Assembly (NCBI RefSeq): GCF_036689865.1
Contig: NZ_JBAHUQ010000001.1
Coordinates: 514,628-578,627, forward strand
DNA length: 64,000 nt
Reading direction: 5' to 3'
Origin: Magnetococcus sp. PR-3
Lineage (GTDB): Bacteria; Pseudomonadota; Magnetococcia; Magnetococcales; Magnetococcaceae
The first letter of the stretch is position 1. Each line of letters begins with the position of its first letter. Positions 19,041 to 30,800 of the stretch are shown one piece after another. The notes beneath the pieces are model-generated. The model had not been told where the DNA came from. It was given only the letters and a program-made list of their open reading frames with translations, and searched no databases. The translations under genes were made by a program, and so were the position numbers.

Positions 19041-19055
19041 CTAACTATTGGGAGC
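18674..19055. repeat. two copies of a ~70-bp imperfect direct repeat
   Basis: Segments 18674-18741 and 18981-19055 both begin AATCAGAGCYGATT and end GGGAGC, with recognisable matching in between (C-rich part, then an AAAC.TGCT.GG block). They are 307 bp apart. The right copy overlaps the last codons and stop of the receptor-MscS gene. This suggests an old partial duplication of the 3' flank of that gene. Confidence 0.4.
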
Positions 19056-21845
19056 TTCAGTCGTAACAGCGGCACCATAGAGGTTATTGGTTGGAAGAAG
19101 TGGAATGTTTTTCTCTTTAAGCTTTAAACGAAGGGCCAACCAGAACTCTCCTTTGGCCTGAATCTTGGCCAGGAAGTTACTCACTTTAAAACGCATTACA
19201 TAGGCCGCAACCCATTTACCGTTGACGTTTTCTATACCAACAAATTGAATTTGGTGCGCCGGACGTTTGGGGTTTCCTTTACCCATAATATAGTCAGCAC
19301 CTTCCACCAGCTCCCCAATAATATTTTCTATAACCTCCGGCTCCACATCTGCATCAATATGGAAATTCAACTCCATACGCAGTCCTTTGGGTACATCATT
19401 GTGGTTCTCAACTTTGGATTCTGACACCTTAGCGTTGGTCAGACTGACCACAGGACCTTCATACGATAGAATGCGTACAGTACGCCAAGTAATATCACTT
19501 ACCTGTCCAAAAACATTGTCCACCTTAATATAATCTCCGACCTGGAAAGGACGCTCCACGTTGAGAATAATACCGGAGAAGACGTTGGCAATGTTGGCCT
19601 GCACGGCAAAGCCCACCACCATAGCCAAGACACCAGAGGTCGCCAGAAGGCTCGTCAGAGTTTCATTAAACACAAAGGCGGTGATACCTGCGACGGCAAG
19701 GGAGAATATCACAAATGTTGCCAACATCTTCATGACGTTGGGTATAGGACGGCGGGCTTTATTCTCCAGCGGAACCCATATAAACCGACGGATAAACATA
19801 TCTGACATGCGTGCCCCAATTAACCACCACAGGCTGTCATAACCTAGAACCAGAGTCTGGGTTAACCCCCGAGGCCAGTTGGCAAAGGACCAATCCACCA
19901 GAAGGTTGCCTACCGCCAGCACAAAAAGTGGCCAGAAAATGATGCGTAGAACCATTGAGTTCAACATCCAATAACTACCCAACTGTTTTCGGTCGGTCAG
20001 CCAAGCAGCCAGTGAACCGATGAAACCAAAGATGGCAATATAGATAAAAAACTCACTGGGGATAAAATCCCGCACCACGATGGTATCGGGCTTCAACAGT
20101 ACACCCAGAGTAATCTTGGAGTAGAGAGGCTGCTCTCCTGTCATGCCGACATATTGAGGGGCACCATTGCCACGCTCTCGAACAACCTTCTGGGAAACCC
20201 ATGCATTGTTCACCTGCCATCCCGCACCAGGTCTGGCAATACGACGTTTGATCAGATCGCTCAGCATTGCCTTGCCGGTGGGCATACCCAACACATCCAC
20301 CACATAACTGAGATTATTACGGTTCAGTGTTTGGTGGCGGAAGGAGATGCCAGCAATATGGTTGCTGTAGGCCCGTTCATCCTGGGTAAAGTTTAATTTA
20401 AAACGCTGTTTGATACGATAACGACGGTAACGAATACCGTCACTATCCTTACTCTCTTCCAGATTATCAAACGTTACCGGCTCAACAGCATTGGCAACTT
20501 CCATGGTCTCTGGTGAGAATTTCCCCTGATATCTAAACCAGATGGACATATCCAGCAAAGCGGTTTCATCCTGCCGGTCCATCTCACTGATCTCATGCAA
20601 CGTAAAGCCGGTATAGACCACATTGGTCTTAAACATGAACCGGTCATTAACATAGAGTACGCGCCCTTGACGCAGGGCATCTACGTAGTTGAAGTTGACC
20701 CCTTTAGCCAGTGGAGAGAGCTGAATGGGGGCTGAAATCAGGTTCTGCCCATTGTAGACCCCGACTTGAATCGGCAGAGAAAGAGGGGCGTTAAGCGGAT
20801 ATTGCCCCGTCAAACCATGGGCAACGTGGTTACCTGACTTAAGGCCCAGGACAATTGAGACCGCATCATGACTAAGCGTTGCCATCCAACCCGGCGTATC
20901 TTCATAGGTTTGTTGATAGAGCGTCTGAAAACGTTGCGATTCATTATTGGCGGTATCAAACAATACCGGTGTGGCGGCAATGACACCATGACTGAGAAGA
21001 TTGATATTTTTGCCTGAATACGTAGAGAGCGCAAACTGGAAAGAGCTGGTGGTCATATTGGATGAACCAAAAACTTCCAAGGGGTTACCACTACTACGGA
21101 TCAGGTGGACCATACGTGCAGCCACCTTTGGATCCATCGCCAAATAGACCGCCCCAAAATCGATACTTTTGATCTTTTTAGTAATCTCTGACAAACCTGC
21201 ATTAAGATCATCCGAGACTAAAAAGACATCCCGTACCGGTGTATCAAAGCGTTTATAGGTCTCAACAAAGGGCTCTACGACCTGATCATATTTGGCATCT
21301 TCACTACGGATTACATACATAATCCGCTGCTTTTTAATATTTCGCGCATAGTTGGCGATAAAGCGCGCCTCTTCTGCGGGGGAGAACCCCATACCTTTGG
21401 CCCAACCACCGGACTTCTCTTCAAGATAGAGCGGTGTAACCACCGGTATTCCTGATTCTTTCAGTGCAGGTTCTGCTTTTTCCAGCAGCTCATGGTCCAA
21501 AAAACCCACGGCGGCAACAACACGCCCGTTCTTAATAATTTCTGCACTGGCCTGGGCATCTTCCTCCAAGACCATCATCTCTATCGGCCGCCCATTCCAA
21601 CCACCAGCCGCATTGATTTTTTGGATGGACAGGGAGGCACCGCGCATCAGTTCCTTACCAGCTGTTGACTTCATCGGCCCCACCACAGCAATGCGTGGGC
21701 GGGTCTCCGGATCATCTTCGACCAGGGTAACCCGGGTAACCAATGAAAGAATGGTACTCATGACGATGACAATGATCAGGGTAATTCCCAGCAGCTTCCA
21801 TTTGCTTGAGCCAGACAAGGATTTACTCGATTGTTCCTGTTCCAT
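19041..21845 (-). CDS. periplasmic-binding receptor fused to MscS-type mechanosensitive channel
   Basis: The 934-residue protein has an N-terminal membrane helix (about 17-38) and a type I periplasmic binding domain of the leucine/amide-binding family (about 50-380; PRIAVVGPMKSTAGKEL and INAAGGWNGRPIEM are characteristic). A further periplasmic beta-rich part follows, then several membrane helices from about 610. The MscS pore helix and beta domain come last (GVLAMVVGFAVQANIANVF, then VERPFQVGDYIKVDNVFGQV). The arrangement suggests an ion channel gated or tuned by ligand binding in the periplasm. It ends the nine-gene minus-strand run, 27 bp after the giant TpsA gene. The ATG at 21845 has GAGGAG six bases upstream. 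Both domain families are clear; the coupling is inferred. Confidence 0.88.
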   Translation of the reverse strand: MEQEQSSKSLSGSSKWKLLGITLIIVIVMSTILSLVTRVTLVEDDPETRPRIAVVGPMKSTAGKELMRGASLSIQKINAAGGWNGRPIEMMVLEEDAQASAEIIKNGRVVAAVGFLDHELLEKAEPALKESGIPVVTPLYLEEKSGGWAKGMGFSPAEEARFIANYARNIKKQRIMYVIRSEDAKYDQVVEPFVETYKRFDTPVRDVFLVSDDLNAGLSEITKKIKSIDFGAVYLAMDPKVAARMVHLIRSSGNPLEVFGSSNMTTSSFQFALSTYSGKNINLLSHGVIAATPVLFDTANNESQRFQTLYQQTYEDTPGWMATLSHDAVSIVLGLKSGNHVAHGLTGQYPLNAPLSLPIQVGVYNGQNLISAPIQLSPLAKGVNFNYVDALRQGRVLYVNDRFMFKTNVVYTGFTLHEISEMDRQDETALLDMSIWFRYQGKFSPETMEVANAVEPVTFDNLEESKDSDGIRYRRYRIKQRFKLNFTQDERAYSNHIAGISFRHQTLNRNNLSYVVDVLGMPTGKAMLSDLIKRRIARPGAGWQVNNAWVSQKVVRERGNGAPQYVGMTGEQPLYSKITLGVLLKPDTIVVRDFIPSEFFIYIAIFGFIGSLAAWLTDRKQLGSYWMLNSMVLRIIFWPLFVLAVGNLLVDWSFANWPRGLTQTLVLGYDSLWWLIGARMSDMFIRRFIWVPLENKARRPIPNVMKMLATFVIFSLAVAGITAFVFNETLTSLLATSGVLAMVVGFAVQANIANVFSGIILNVERPFQVGDYIKVDNVFGQVSDITWRTVRILSYEGPVVSLTNAKVSESKVENHNDVPKGLRMELNFHIDADVEPEVIENIIGELVEGADYIMGKGNPKRPAHQIQFVGIENVNGKWVAAYVMRFKVSNFLAKIQAKGEFWLALRLKLKEKNIPLLPTNNLYGAAVTTEAPNS

Positions 21846-21872
21846 TTTTTACTCCTCAAAAATCCAAGCCGC

Positions 21873-24800
21873 TCATTGATTTCCGGTATTTTGGGTCACA
21901 ACCTGCTGACCTTCATGAATCTCAACATTGACCTTGTTGCCATCCGCCAGCTCAACGCTAACCAATAGAGGCAATCCGCCTTCGGGCACATCATAGATCA
22001 CGACATCACCCGTTGCGGCATCAAACCGCACCCATCTGGGGAGTGCTTTTCCATCCACCATTGTCACCGACAAAGGAGGGGCAGCACTTTGGTATTGTGG
22101 TGTTTGTTTAAACACAGACATACGCATACTACTGGCTTCCTGAACCTTATGCGCATAGGCCAGGGCATCGGTTAAAGATTTTCCCCGTGTTAAAGCATGG
22201 CTTAAAGCTTTATCAAATGTGGGGCCACGGCCTTGTGTTTCCAGCACCTTCTGCACCCCTTCACCTGAAGCCAGTGCGGAAGCCAACGTCTGTTCAGGTG
22301 TTGATTCTGTTTTGGATTGAGCTTCAACTTCTTCAGCCAGTTCCATGGCCTGTTTAGGGGTCAAACCTTTTTGCAACGCTTTGGCAACTGTACGATCAAA
22401 TGCCAAGGAGCGGTTCTCTTTCAGGTTGATCTCACCACTGGCAAAAGAGGCGGAGGGACTCTTACGGTCCATCTCTATGGCTGCTTTCTCCTGTTTTTCG
22501 ATTTCCAACGCTTGAGTTACAGACTCTGAAACCGAAAGACCACGGGCAAGACCTGCCATAATGGCTTTATCCATGGTTGAACCACGGCCACCCTTGGGTA
22601 ACCAGGAGAGGTCACCAGATGCCAATTGATCGGACATGTTACACCCTTGCCCACCCCTGCAACTGCTTTGGGCTGCTAGCGCTTTTTCCTGGGCCGCCAT
22701 CGCTTCAGCACGCACCAATGCCTCTTTGGCATCAACCCCCCTGGCCAACAGCGCTGTCAATGACTTACTGAACGCCTCCGAACGCCCCTCTAGCAATGAG
22801 GAGGCGTCCGAGGCCAGTTGTGAGGAGGTAGAGGTGGGTTGCTGCCCCATAGCATCACTTTGACTGGCCGCTTGGTTAGCGGTGGCCAATGCTTGGGTGA
22901 AGCTCTGCCCTCTAGCCAGTGCAGCTGCTAAAACCTGTTCAAAAGCTTCAGCACCAGCATCGGTCTCAGCACTGGAGAGGGATTGCAGACTACTACCCAG
23001 ATCACCACCCGCAGCTGCGGCCGCTACCGAAGCAGACTGGGTCTGTGGGGTCTGGCTTGCAATTTGATCTTGCAAAACGCTATTTGCACGGGCGATGGCT
23101 TCATTCATAGAAACACCCGAGGCCAGCAGTGCAGCCACAACCGTACTGTGGGCCTCTTGTGCCTGTGCAGCCTCCTGACTGTCCATACCAGCGGCCATGG
23201 CCGCTTCTACTTGACTGCTGGCAAGAGATGCCAGGGAGGCCGCTACATCTCCCCCTCCTGCCAGGGATGAAGAGGCACTCTGCACAGCCGCTTCAGCCGT
23301 AGCTGCCGAGGCAGAAGCGGTTGAATCCGCGCCACTGGCATCCGACGCCACAGCCTCACCTGTGGATGAAGAATCTACCGGGCTGGCATTTTGCTCTGCC
23401 ATGCCATCTGTAGAGCCGGAACTGCCTTCTGCACCAGCCAAGGTATCAGCATCCCCCGCCCCAACCATATCTGGAGAGAGGCTCGCCACGGTTAAGCTCT
23501 CTGAAGGGGTAGAAGCACTAGAGCTGGCAGCCTCTGTTGCTGAGCCATCAGCGGCAGCACTGCTACTATCCGCCGTCGACGTATTGCTATCGGCCGTGCT
23601 CGTACTCTCTGCCGTGCTCGTACTCTCTGCCGTGCTCGTACTCTCTGCCGTGCTCGTACTCTCTGCCGTGCTCGTACTCTCTGCCGTGCTCGTGCTCTCC
23701 GCCGTTGAGGCGCTGCTATCCGCCACCGATGTGCTCGTACTCTCGGCTGCGCTCGTACTCTCCGCCGTTGAGGCGCTGCTATCCGCCACCGATGTGCTCG
23801 TACTCTCGGCTGCGCTCGTACTCTCCGCCGTTGAGGCGCTGCTATCCGCCACCGATGTGCTCGTACTCTCGGCTGTGCTCGTGCTCTCCGCCGTTGAGGC
23901 GCTGCTGTCCGCTACCGACGTGCTCGTACTCTCCGCCGTTGAGGCGCTGCTATCCGCTACCGACGTGCTCGTACTCTCCACCGTTGAGGCGCTGCTGTCC
24001 GCTACCGACGTGCTCGTACTCTCAGCTGTACTCGTACTCTCCGCTACCGACGTGCTCGTACTGGCCGCTGTGCTCGTACTCTCCACCGTTGAGGCGCTAC
24101 TCTGAGCCGTAGCCGTTGTTGCACTATCCGTCGTTGTTGCCGAGGCTGTGCTGGTGGATGTCGTGTTGGTATCGAGCGTCGCGAGACTGCTACCCCCTCC
24201 CCCAATGGGCAGTCCACCATCGGCATCGGTGGAGACGCTCATGGTACCTGGCTCTTGCCCAGCCAACGCAGTAGAGGTTGAACCGGAATCGGTGCTTGAT
24301 GCGTTGCTCGCATCCGTGCTGCTCTCCGATGCTGAACTGATGGTGGGAATATCACTGCTGGTGGGTGAGCTGGGCAACGCCTGGACGGTTAGCGTTCCCG
24401 TTGCATAAGTGATGGCATATCCCAGAGCATCAACCGCACCCGATGGGGTCAGATCAAATACACCCACCGTGGTACCACCTCCAGCTATGGTCGCCGATGT
24501 TGTAATGACACTCGATTCAGCATCGCTGTTCTGTAGATTAGCCACCGTGTAGGTATAAGTTTCAGGGGTCTCACTAAAATAGATGGTCTGGCTATCGGCT
24601 GTAATCGTCAAGGAAGGCTGTTCCCGATAGACCACATAGGTACCAGTACTGTTCAGAGCTGTCGTATAGTTACTCGCAGAGCTGCTGGAGTTGTATCGAT
24701 AATTCCCCTGGCTGGCCATGGCAGTCACCCCAGAACTTCCCGCAACGGTACCGGCATAAAACACCACATTACCAGATGTTGCTGTCACTGTCGGAGACCC

Positions 24801-27800
24801 ACTGGTCAACACCTCACCAGCCTGAGCATCAACAACCACGGAAGTTGCCGAGATATTCTCACTTAAGGTGATATCCCCACTACTGGCTACCAGAGAGACC
24901 GCACCGGAGGCATCAACCCCCGTGGGATTGACGGACCCAACGGTGAAGCCGCTAGAACTGATAACATTGAGTGTGGTCACGTCTTCTGCTGCAATGGTGC
25001 CAACCTGGTTAGAGCTGGAGCTCAAATTCACCGAGCCACCTTTAAAGCCCACTTTATCAGCGATCAACGATCCTGTTTGCGAAACTGAACCGGTTGTTTC
25101 AAATACCAGGTTTTGTCCAGAGAGATCCAAAGCACCATCCATGGCAACACCACCGGAGTGACTGGAATCCCCAAAATAGAGGGCTGGTACATCCAGGATT
25201 TCCAACAGATCGGTGGTTACAATACTGGAACTCCCCCCAACCACCAAAGAGTCAGTGCTGTTATCCGGCGTGTAGACCATATTGCTGGCACTGGAGATGG
25301 TGTTGTTACCCCCCAGGGTTAAATTGTCTACATATAGAGAAAGCGCCCCTGAGGTTGTGGATGTTGAAGCAATGGAGACCCCAGCTGCCAAGGTCAAACT
25401 TTGCGTATCCATAGCCAGAGAACCAAAGCTGTTCTGAGAGGTGCTCATGCTCACTGAGCCCGCCGCCATATCAACCTTGCCACTGACATTGAGAGTTCCA
25501 CCCAAATCGATGGCGGTGGAGCCCCCTGCCGCCGCTACCTTAAATCCTGTTAGCGGTGTGGTGGCCCCTACATCCCCACTTTGGGTCCAACTACCTGTGG
25601 ATTGAACCTCCAGATCATAGGCCCCATCAATGGCTCCAGAGAGTGTCTGACTCCCAGAACCACCTACGACCGTGGCACTACCAGAGAGGGTAAGAGTGCC
25701 GCTTACTGTATTATTATCCGAACCAAAGCTTAACGCGCCGCTAGATGAGACCCCGCTGCCGGCAATCTGCATCGATTCACCAACACTCAGACCACCGGAA
25801 ATAGCCAGGGTTGCCCCTGAACTCACCTGCGTTGAACCGGTGGTCGTACCCAGAGCATTGTCATGACTAATGGCCAAGGTACCGGACTGTACGGTCGTGG
25901 TTCCGCTGAAACTGTTATCGCCACTGAGAGTAGTGGTACCACTACCCTCCATATCTAAACCACCACTACCGGAGATGGTGTTCCCCAAACTTAAGGAGTC
26001 ACTACGGTTGAGGGAGAGGGTGCTGTTATTAGCCACGGCACCACTGCCCAGGGTGCCAGAGGTTCCGCCACTGCCTACCTGTAGCGTACCGCTGGTGATG
26101 GTGGTGGTACCCGAGTAGCTATTCGCCCCACTTAATACTGTGGTGCCACTGCCCTTCTGTTCCAACGTTCCCGTACCGGAGATGGCATTATCCAGGGTCA
26201 AGCTATCACTGCGGTTGGTAATCAAGGCGCTGCTGTTGACCACGGCACCACTACCCAGGGTACCGCTGGTTCCACCACTGCCTACTTGTAGCGTCCCGCT
26301 GGTAATGGTGGTACTGCCCGAATAGCTATTACTACCACTCAATACCGTGGTACCACTACCTGCCTGTTCCAACGTACCCGTGCCGGAGATGGCGTTATCA
26401 AGGGTCAGACTGTCACTGCGGTTGGTAATCAAGCCGCCACTGTTGACCACAGAGCCACTGCCCAGGGTACCAGAGGTTCCGCCACTACCCACTTGCAGAA
26501 TCCCGCTGTTGATGGTGGTGGTACCCGAGTAGCTATTCGCCCCACTTAATACTGTGGTGCCACTGCCCTTCTGTTCCAACGTTCCCGTACCGGAGATGGC
26601 ATTATCCAGGGTCAGGCTATCGCTGCGGTTGGTGATCAAGGCGCTACTGTTAACGACCGCCCCACTGCCTAAGCTTCCTGAAGTGCCCCCAGTTCCCACC
26701 TGCAAAGTACCACTGGTAATGGTGGTGGTACCGCTGTAGCTGTTACTACCACTAAGGGTGGTGGTGCCACTACCACTCTGTTCAAAACTACCGGTACCGG
26801 AGATGACATTATCTAGGGTTAAACTATCGCTGCGGTTGGTGGTCAGGGTGCCATTATTGGTGACGGCCCCACTACCCAAGGTTCCCGTGGTACCACCATC
26901 CCCTACCTGTAGTGTGCCACTGCTAATGGTCGTACTGCCGGTAAAGGTATTGGCAGCAGTCCACTTCACCACGCCCCCTCCCTGCACCGTAACTGTCGAG
27001 GCACCGGCGATCACACCATCCACCGTACCACTGTTGGAGATATCCAATACCAGATCAGCATTGTCCAGCGTCACCCCACCACTGCCGGTTAGATCGGTAG
27101 CTGTGATGGTGATATCCCCAGATGTTGTACTGGAACTGGTATCCACCCCTGCACTAAGGTTAACCGTTGAGCCGGTTAAGGAGATCGCCCCACCAGAACT
27201 GGTGAGTGCCTTGTTCACATTCACCGTACCGCCGCTGGTATTGATGTTGATAGAGCTACCGCTCACATCCGAGGCCACAGTGATATCACCACTGCTGGAG
27301 GTTAGATCAACAGCCCCACTCATGGAGGTAGCAGTGGTGCCATCCCCCAAGGTAAAACCATCGCTATCCACAACCGTCAGAGAGGAGATATTACTAACCA
27401 CCAGCGTATCAAAATCGTTGCCGCTGTTATTCAGATTGATCGCCCCACCATCAAGGGTCACCGTACCAGCTTTGATGGCAGCATTCTGGGTAAAGGTTCC
27501 GGTGGTCTGGAACACCACCGACTGGCCGCTTAGATCCAGAGCCGTGTCGACCTGAATGGAATCAGTGGTAGCACCACCAAAATAGAACCCCTGATCAGAT
27601 GTCATCCCCGTGAACACAGAGGAGTCGATATTCTGGTCCGCGCCGCTGCCACCAATGGAGAGACTACCATCTACCTCAAAGTTGACAGAGCCTGCGGTTC
27701 TCAGCGTGCCAGAGAGATCAGACCCCTCCACCAACTCCAGAACCAGAGACCCCTGGGTGGTGTTGGAGGTAAAAATACTCACCCCATTAGCCACTTTCAC

Positions 27801-30800
27801 AGGCCCACCGCGCAGGGTTAACATACCACTGGTCGTAATGTCGGTAGAGAGCTTCAGGCCAAACACATTAGCCACACTGGTGGTACCCTCCAGCTCAACA
27901 TTGCCACCACTGGTCAGCAATTGGGCATCGTGCATCCATAAGCCTGCTGCGGTGGCGGTGTTGGAGGCTGCGGTGATATCCCCCTTCATCGTTGTGTGAC
28001 CACCACCGGTGTTGATCTCAGCATTACCCCCCAGGCTGGTTCCCCGCTGATAGAAACCATAAGAGTTGGCGACACTTCGGGTGCTGCGCCCAGCCCCCCA
28101 GAAGTTACCACCACCCGTATTGACCCCATCCCCATAGAGGTAGATCCCTGTACTCCAATTAGGATCGGCCCCCACGGTGGGAGACTCGGCAAAACCGTTG
28201 CCCACCTGAATGGTGGTTATGCCACCCGGACCACTGAAGCCTGTATAGGGCGTCCAACTGGTGGAGCCGGAGCCACCCCCCATCCAAACGCCACCCCCAC
28301 CGGTAGCGATGGCACCAGAACTCTGGGTAATGCCACCACCATTAAGGCCATCACGGTTGGCCCACAACACGACATTGCCACCTGCGGTACTGATCGTAGC
28401 ATTCTGGTTAATACTGCCCGCGGCATAGAGACGTACATCCCCAGCTTGACCACCGCCAGAGGTATCCACCATACCTGAGAGGGTGAGATTGCCCCCATAC
28501 AGGGTCAAAGCACCATCGATATCTACCGCACCCAACGTAATATCAGCGCTGGTGGTGGTCGATTTACCCAGGGTTAACCCGGTGATGCTGGTCCCATAGT
28601 TGAAGGCTGCCAGATCCACCGCCGTTTCAAAATTGCTGGTAAGGGGCTGCAGCGTCAGCGTACCGGTTGTTGAGATCGTGGTGGAAGCACCAACAACGGA
28701 GGTGATGTCATCGGTGTTAAACACAACGTTGGCCGTGGAGGCGGTCACCAGTGGGGTCACCCCCTGAATGGCTGTGCTGTTGGCCCGATTTCCCAGATAG
28801 AGTGCCGCTGACAAGGTCACATCATCATGGCCAGAGCTATTGCTCCCCGTCACAGAAATCGTACCGCTGTTGGAGAGAATCTGCCCAACACCCGTTGCTG
28901 CAGTCGTTCCCAGGAAAAAGTCGACCGCAGTCATATTGACACTGGTGCCGGTAATATCGATCCCTCCACCACTGCTGGCCGTGGATTGAATCAGATACTG
29001 CCCGCCATCACCAAACCAGACCCCTCTAAGTCCCGACGCCGTTGTTAGACCGGTAATGGAGATGGCTGAAGCACTGCTGCTGGAACTGCTTAACACATAG
29101 TTAGGCTGCTGCTGGTGGGCAAAGAGCACCCCATCACTGCTATCACTCTTACCATCGATGGTAAGGGTACCACTGCCACTATCAATCTTTAGATACCCCA
29201 TAGTATCCACACCCGGGGCATAGACAGAGTTGCGGCTCTCACCCCGGACAAGAATATCTCCGCCGCCCGATACCAGCGTCACCGGGGTGGTACTGGATCC
29301 ATCCGTCGGCCCCAAACGTACCCCAGCATTGTAACTGCTACTACCACCATAGTAGGCATAACCATCTGGAATACCATCCGTATTGGCATCACTACCACCT
29401 GCCAAAACTATTTTGCCACCACCTGTGGCGATATCCACACCCGCTGAAAGCAGAATATGGGCCTGAGCTGTACCCGAAGTATGAGTGTTGCTATTGGCCC
29501 AAAGAATGACATCACCCCCACTGGTGGTAATGTCACCCTGCTGGTTAATGGCACCATTTAATGTCTTGAGTAAGACATCTCCACTGGCACCACCGGCAGA
29601 GGTATCAATGGTATTGGTTACTGTGAGGGTATTGCCCAATACGTTCAGGGGGCCAGCAATGGTTGTCGCAGAGCCCAGCAAGATATCCGCTAAATTGGTC
29701 GCCGAGCCGAGGGTTAGCCCGGTAAGACCAGAACCAAAGCTCATTTGAGTGGTGTCAAGCTGGGTTTCAAAACTACCCGCCACCGGCTGAATGGTCACCG
29801 AACCGGTGGTATTGAAGTGCGTCGTATCCCCCGCAGTGGTGGTGATATCATCACTGTTTACAATGACGTTGGCACTGGAAGTGGTGACACTGGGCGTTAC
29901 CCCCTGAACCGCCGTACTGCTGGCCCGGCTCCCCAGATAAACCTCACCCAGCAAAATGATATCGTCATCATTATTTGTACTGGTACCATTGAGGGTAATA
30001 TCACCATGGTTGGAGAGAACCTGTAGGGTCATATCACTGGAGACACTACCCGCTGTGACGAGACCAAGCCCCTCTGTGGATACGGTCGCTTGACCGGTGA
30101 GGCTAACCCCTCCACCCGTTGCTGCTGTGGATTGGATCAGGATATTTCCACTGGTGGCATTGGCCAACCAAAGTCCCATATAGCCAGAGGAGCTCGCGGA
30201 GGTTAGACCTGTGATGGAAATGGCATTGGGACTGGTACTAGCAGAAGTGATGGCATAGTTGGGAACCTGACCATAACTGAGTTCAATACCGTGGCCATGG
30301 GAACTTTTACCCTCCATAACGATGGTGCCGGTACCACTGTCAATCAACAGGTTCGGTCCAGATGAGAGGCCCGGGTTATCCCCTTGGTTGGCGGTTTCAC
30401 CCCGCAGAATGATATCCCCACCCCCAGAGTTTAAACTGACCAGTGAGGTGCCTGAAGCGGCATCCATATAACCCAGACGTACCCCAGCCCGATATTCTGT
30501 ACCACTGGACCCTCGGTAGGTATAGCCGTCAGGTACACCATCACCATCTGTATCCAAGCCACCTGCCATGACGATCTTACCGCCAGAGCTGGCGATATCT
30601 ACCCCACTGGCCAGTTCAATCTGAGCATCCGTGGTGGTCAAACCGCTGTTGCTGCGGTTGTTGTTGCTGTTGGACCAGAGAATGACATCCCCACCACCGG
30701 TGGTGATGTCTGCATTGATTATAATAACCTGATCATCCGTCTTCAGTAACACATCGCCCGCCGCCCCCCCGGCGGTGGTGTTAATGGCGTTATGGACAGA

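Noticed and set aside
18621..19127. 168-codon plus-strand frame
   Set aside because: It runs into the antisense of the receptor-channel gene, has no ribosome site and no recognisable family.
23362..24112. Long plus-strand open frames (up to about 250 codons, Leu/Val/Ser-rich) opposite the Ser/Thr-rich stalk
   Set aside because: They are the antisense reading of tandem repeats whose unit lengths are multiples of three, so stops are absent in several frames by construction. No ribosome site or family.
26758..28478. Plus-strand open frames of 129-265 codons opposite the TpsA repeats
   Set aside because: They mirror the repeats of the coding strand at the same period and arise from its biased codon use; the minus-strand TpsA frame is continuous through the region.
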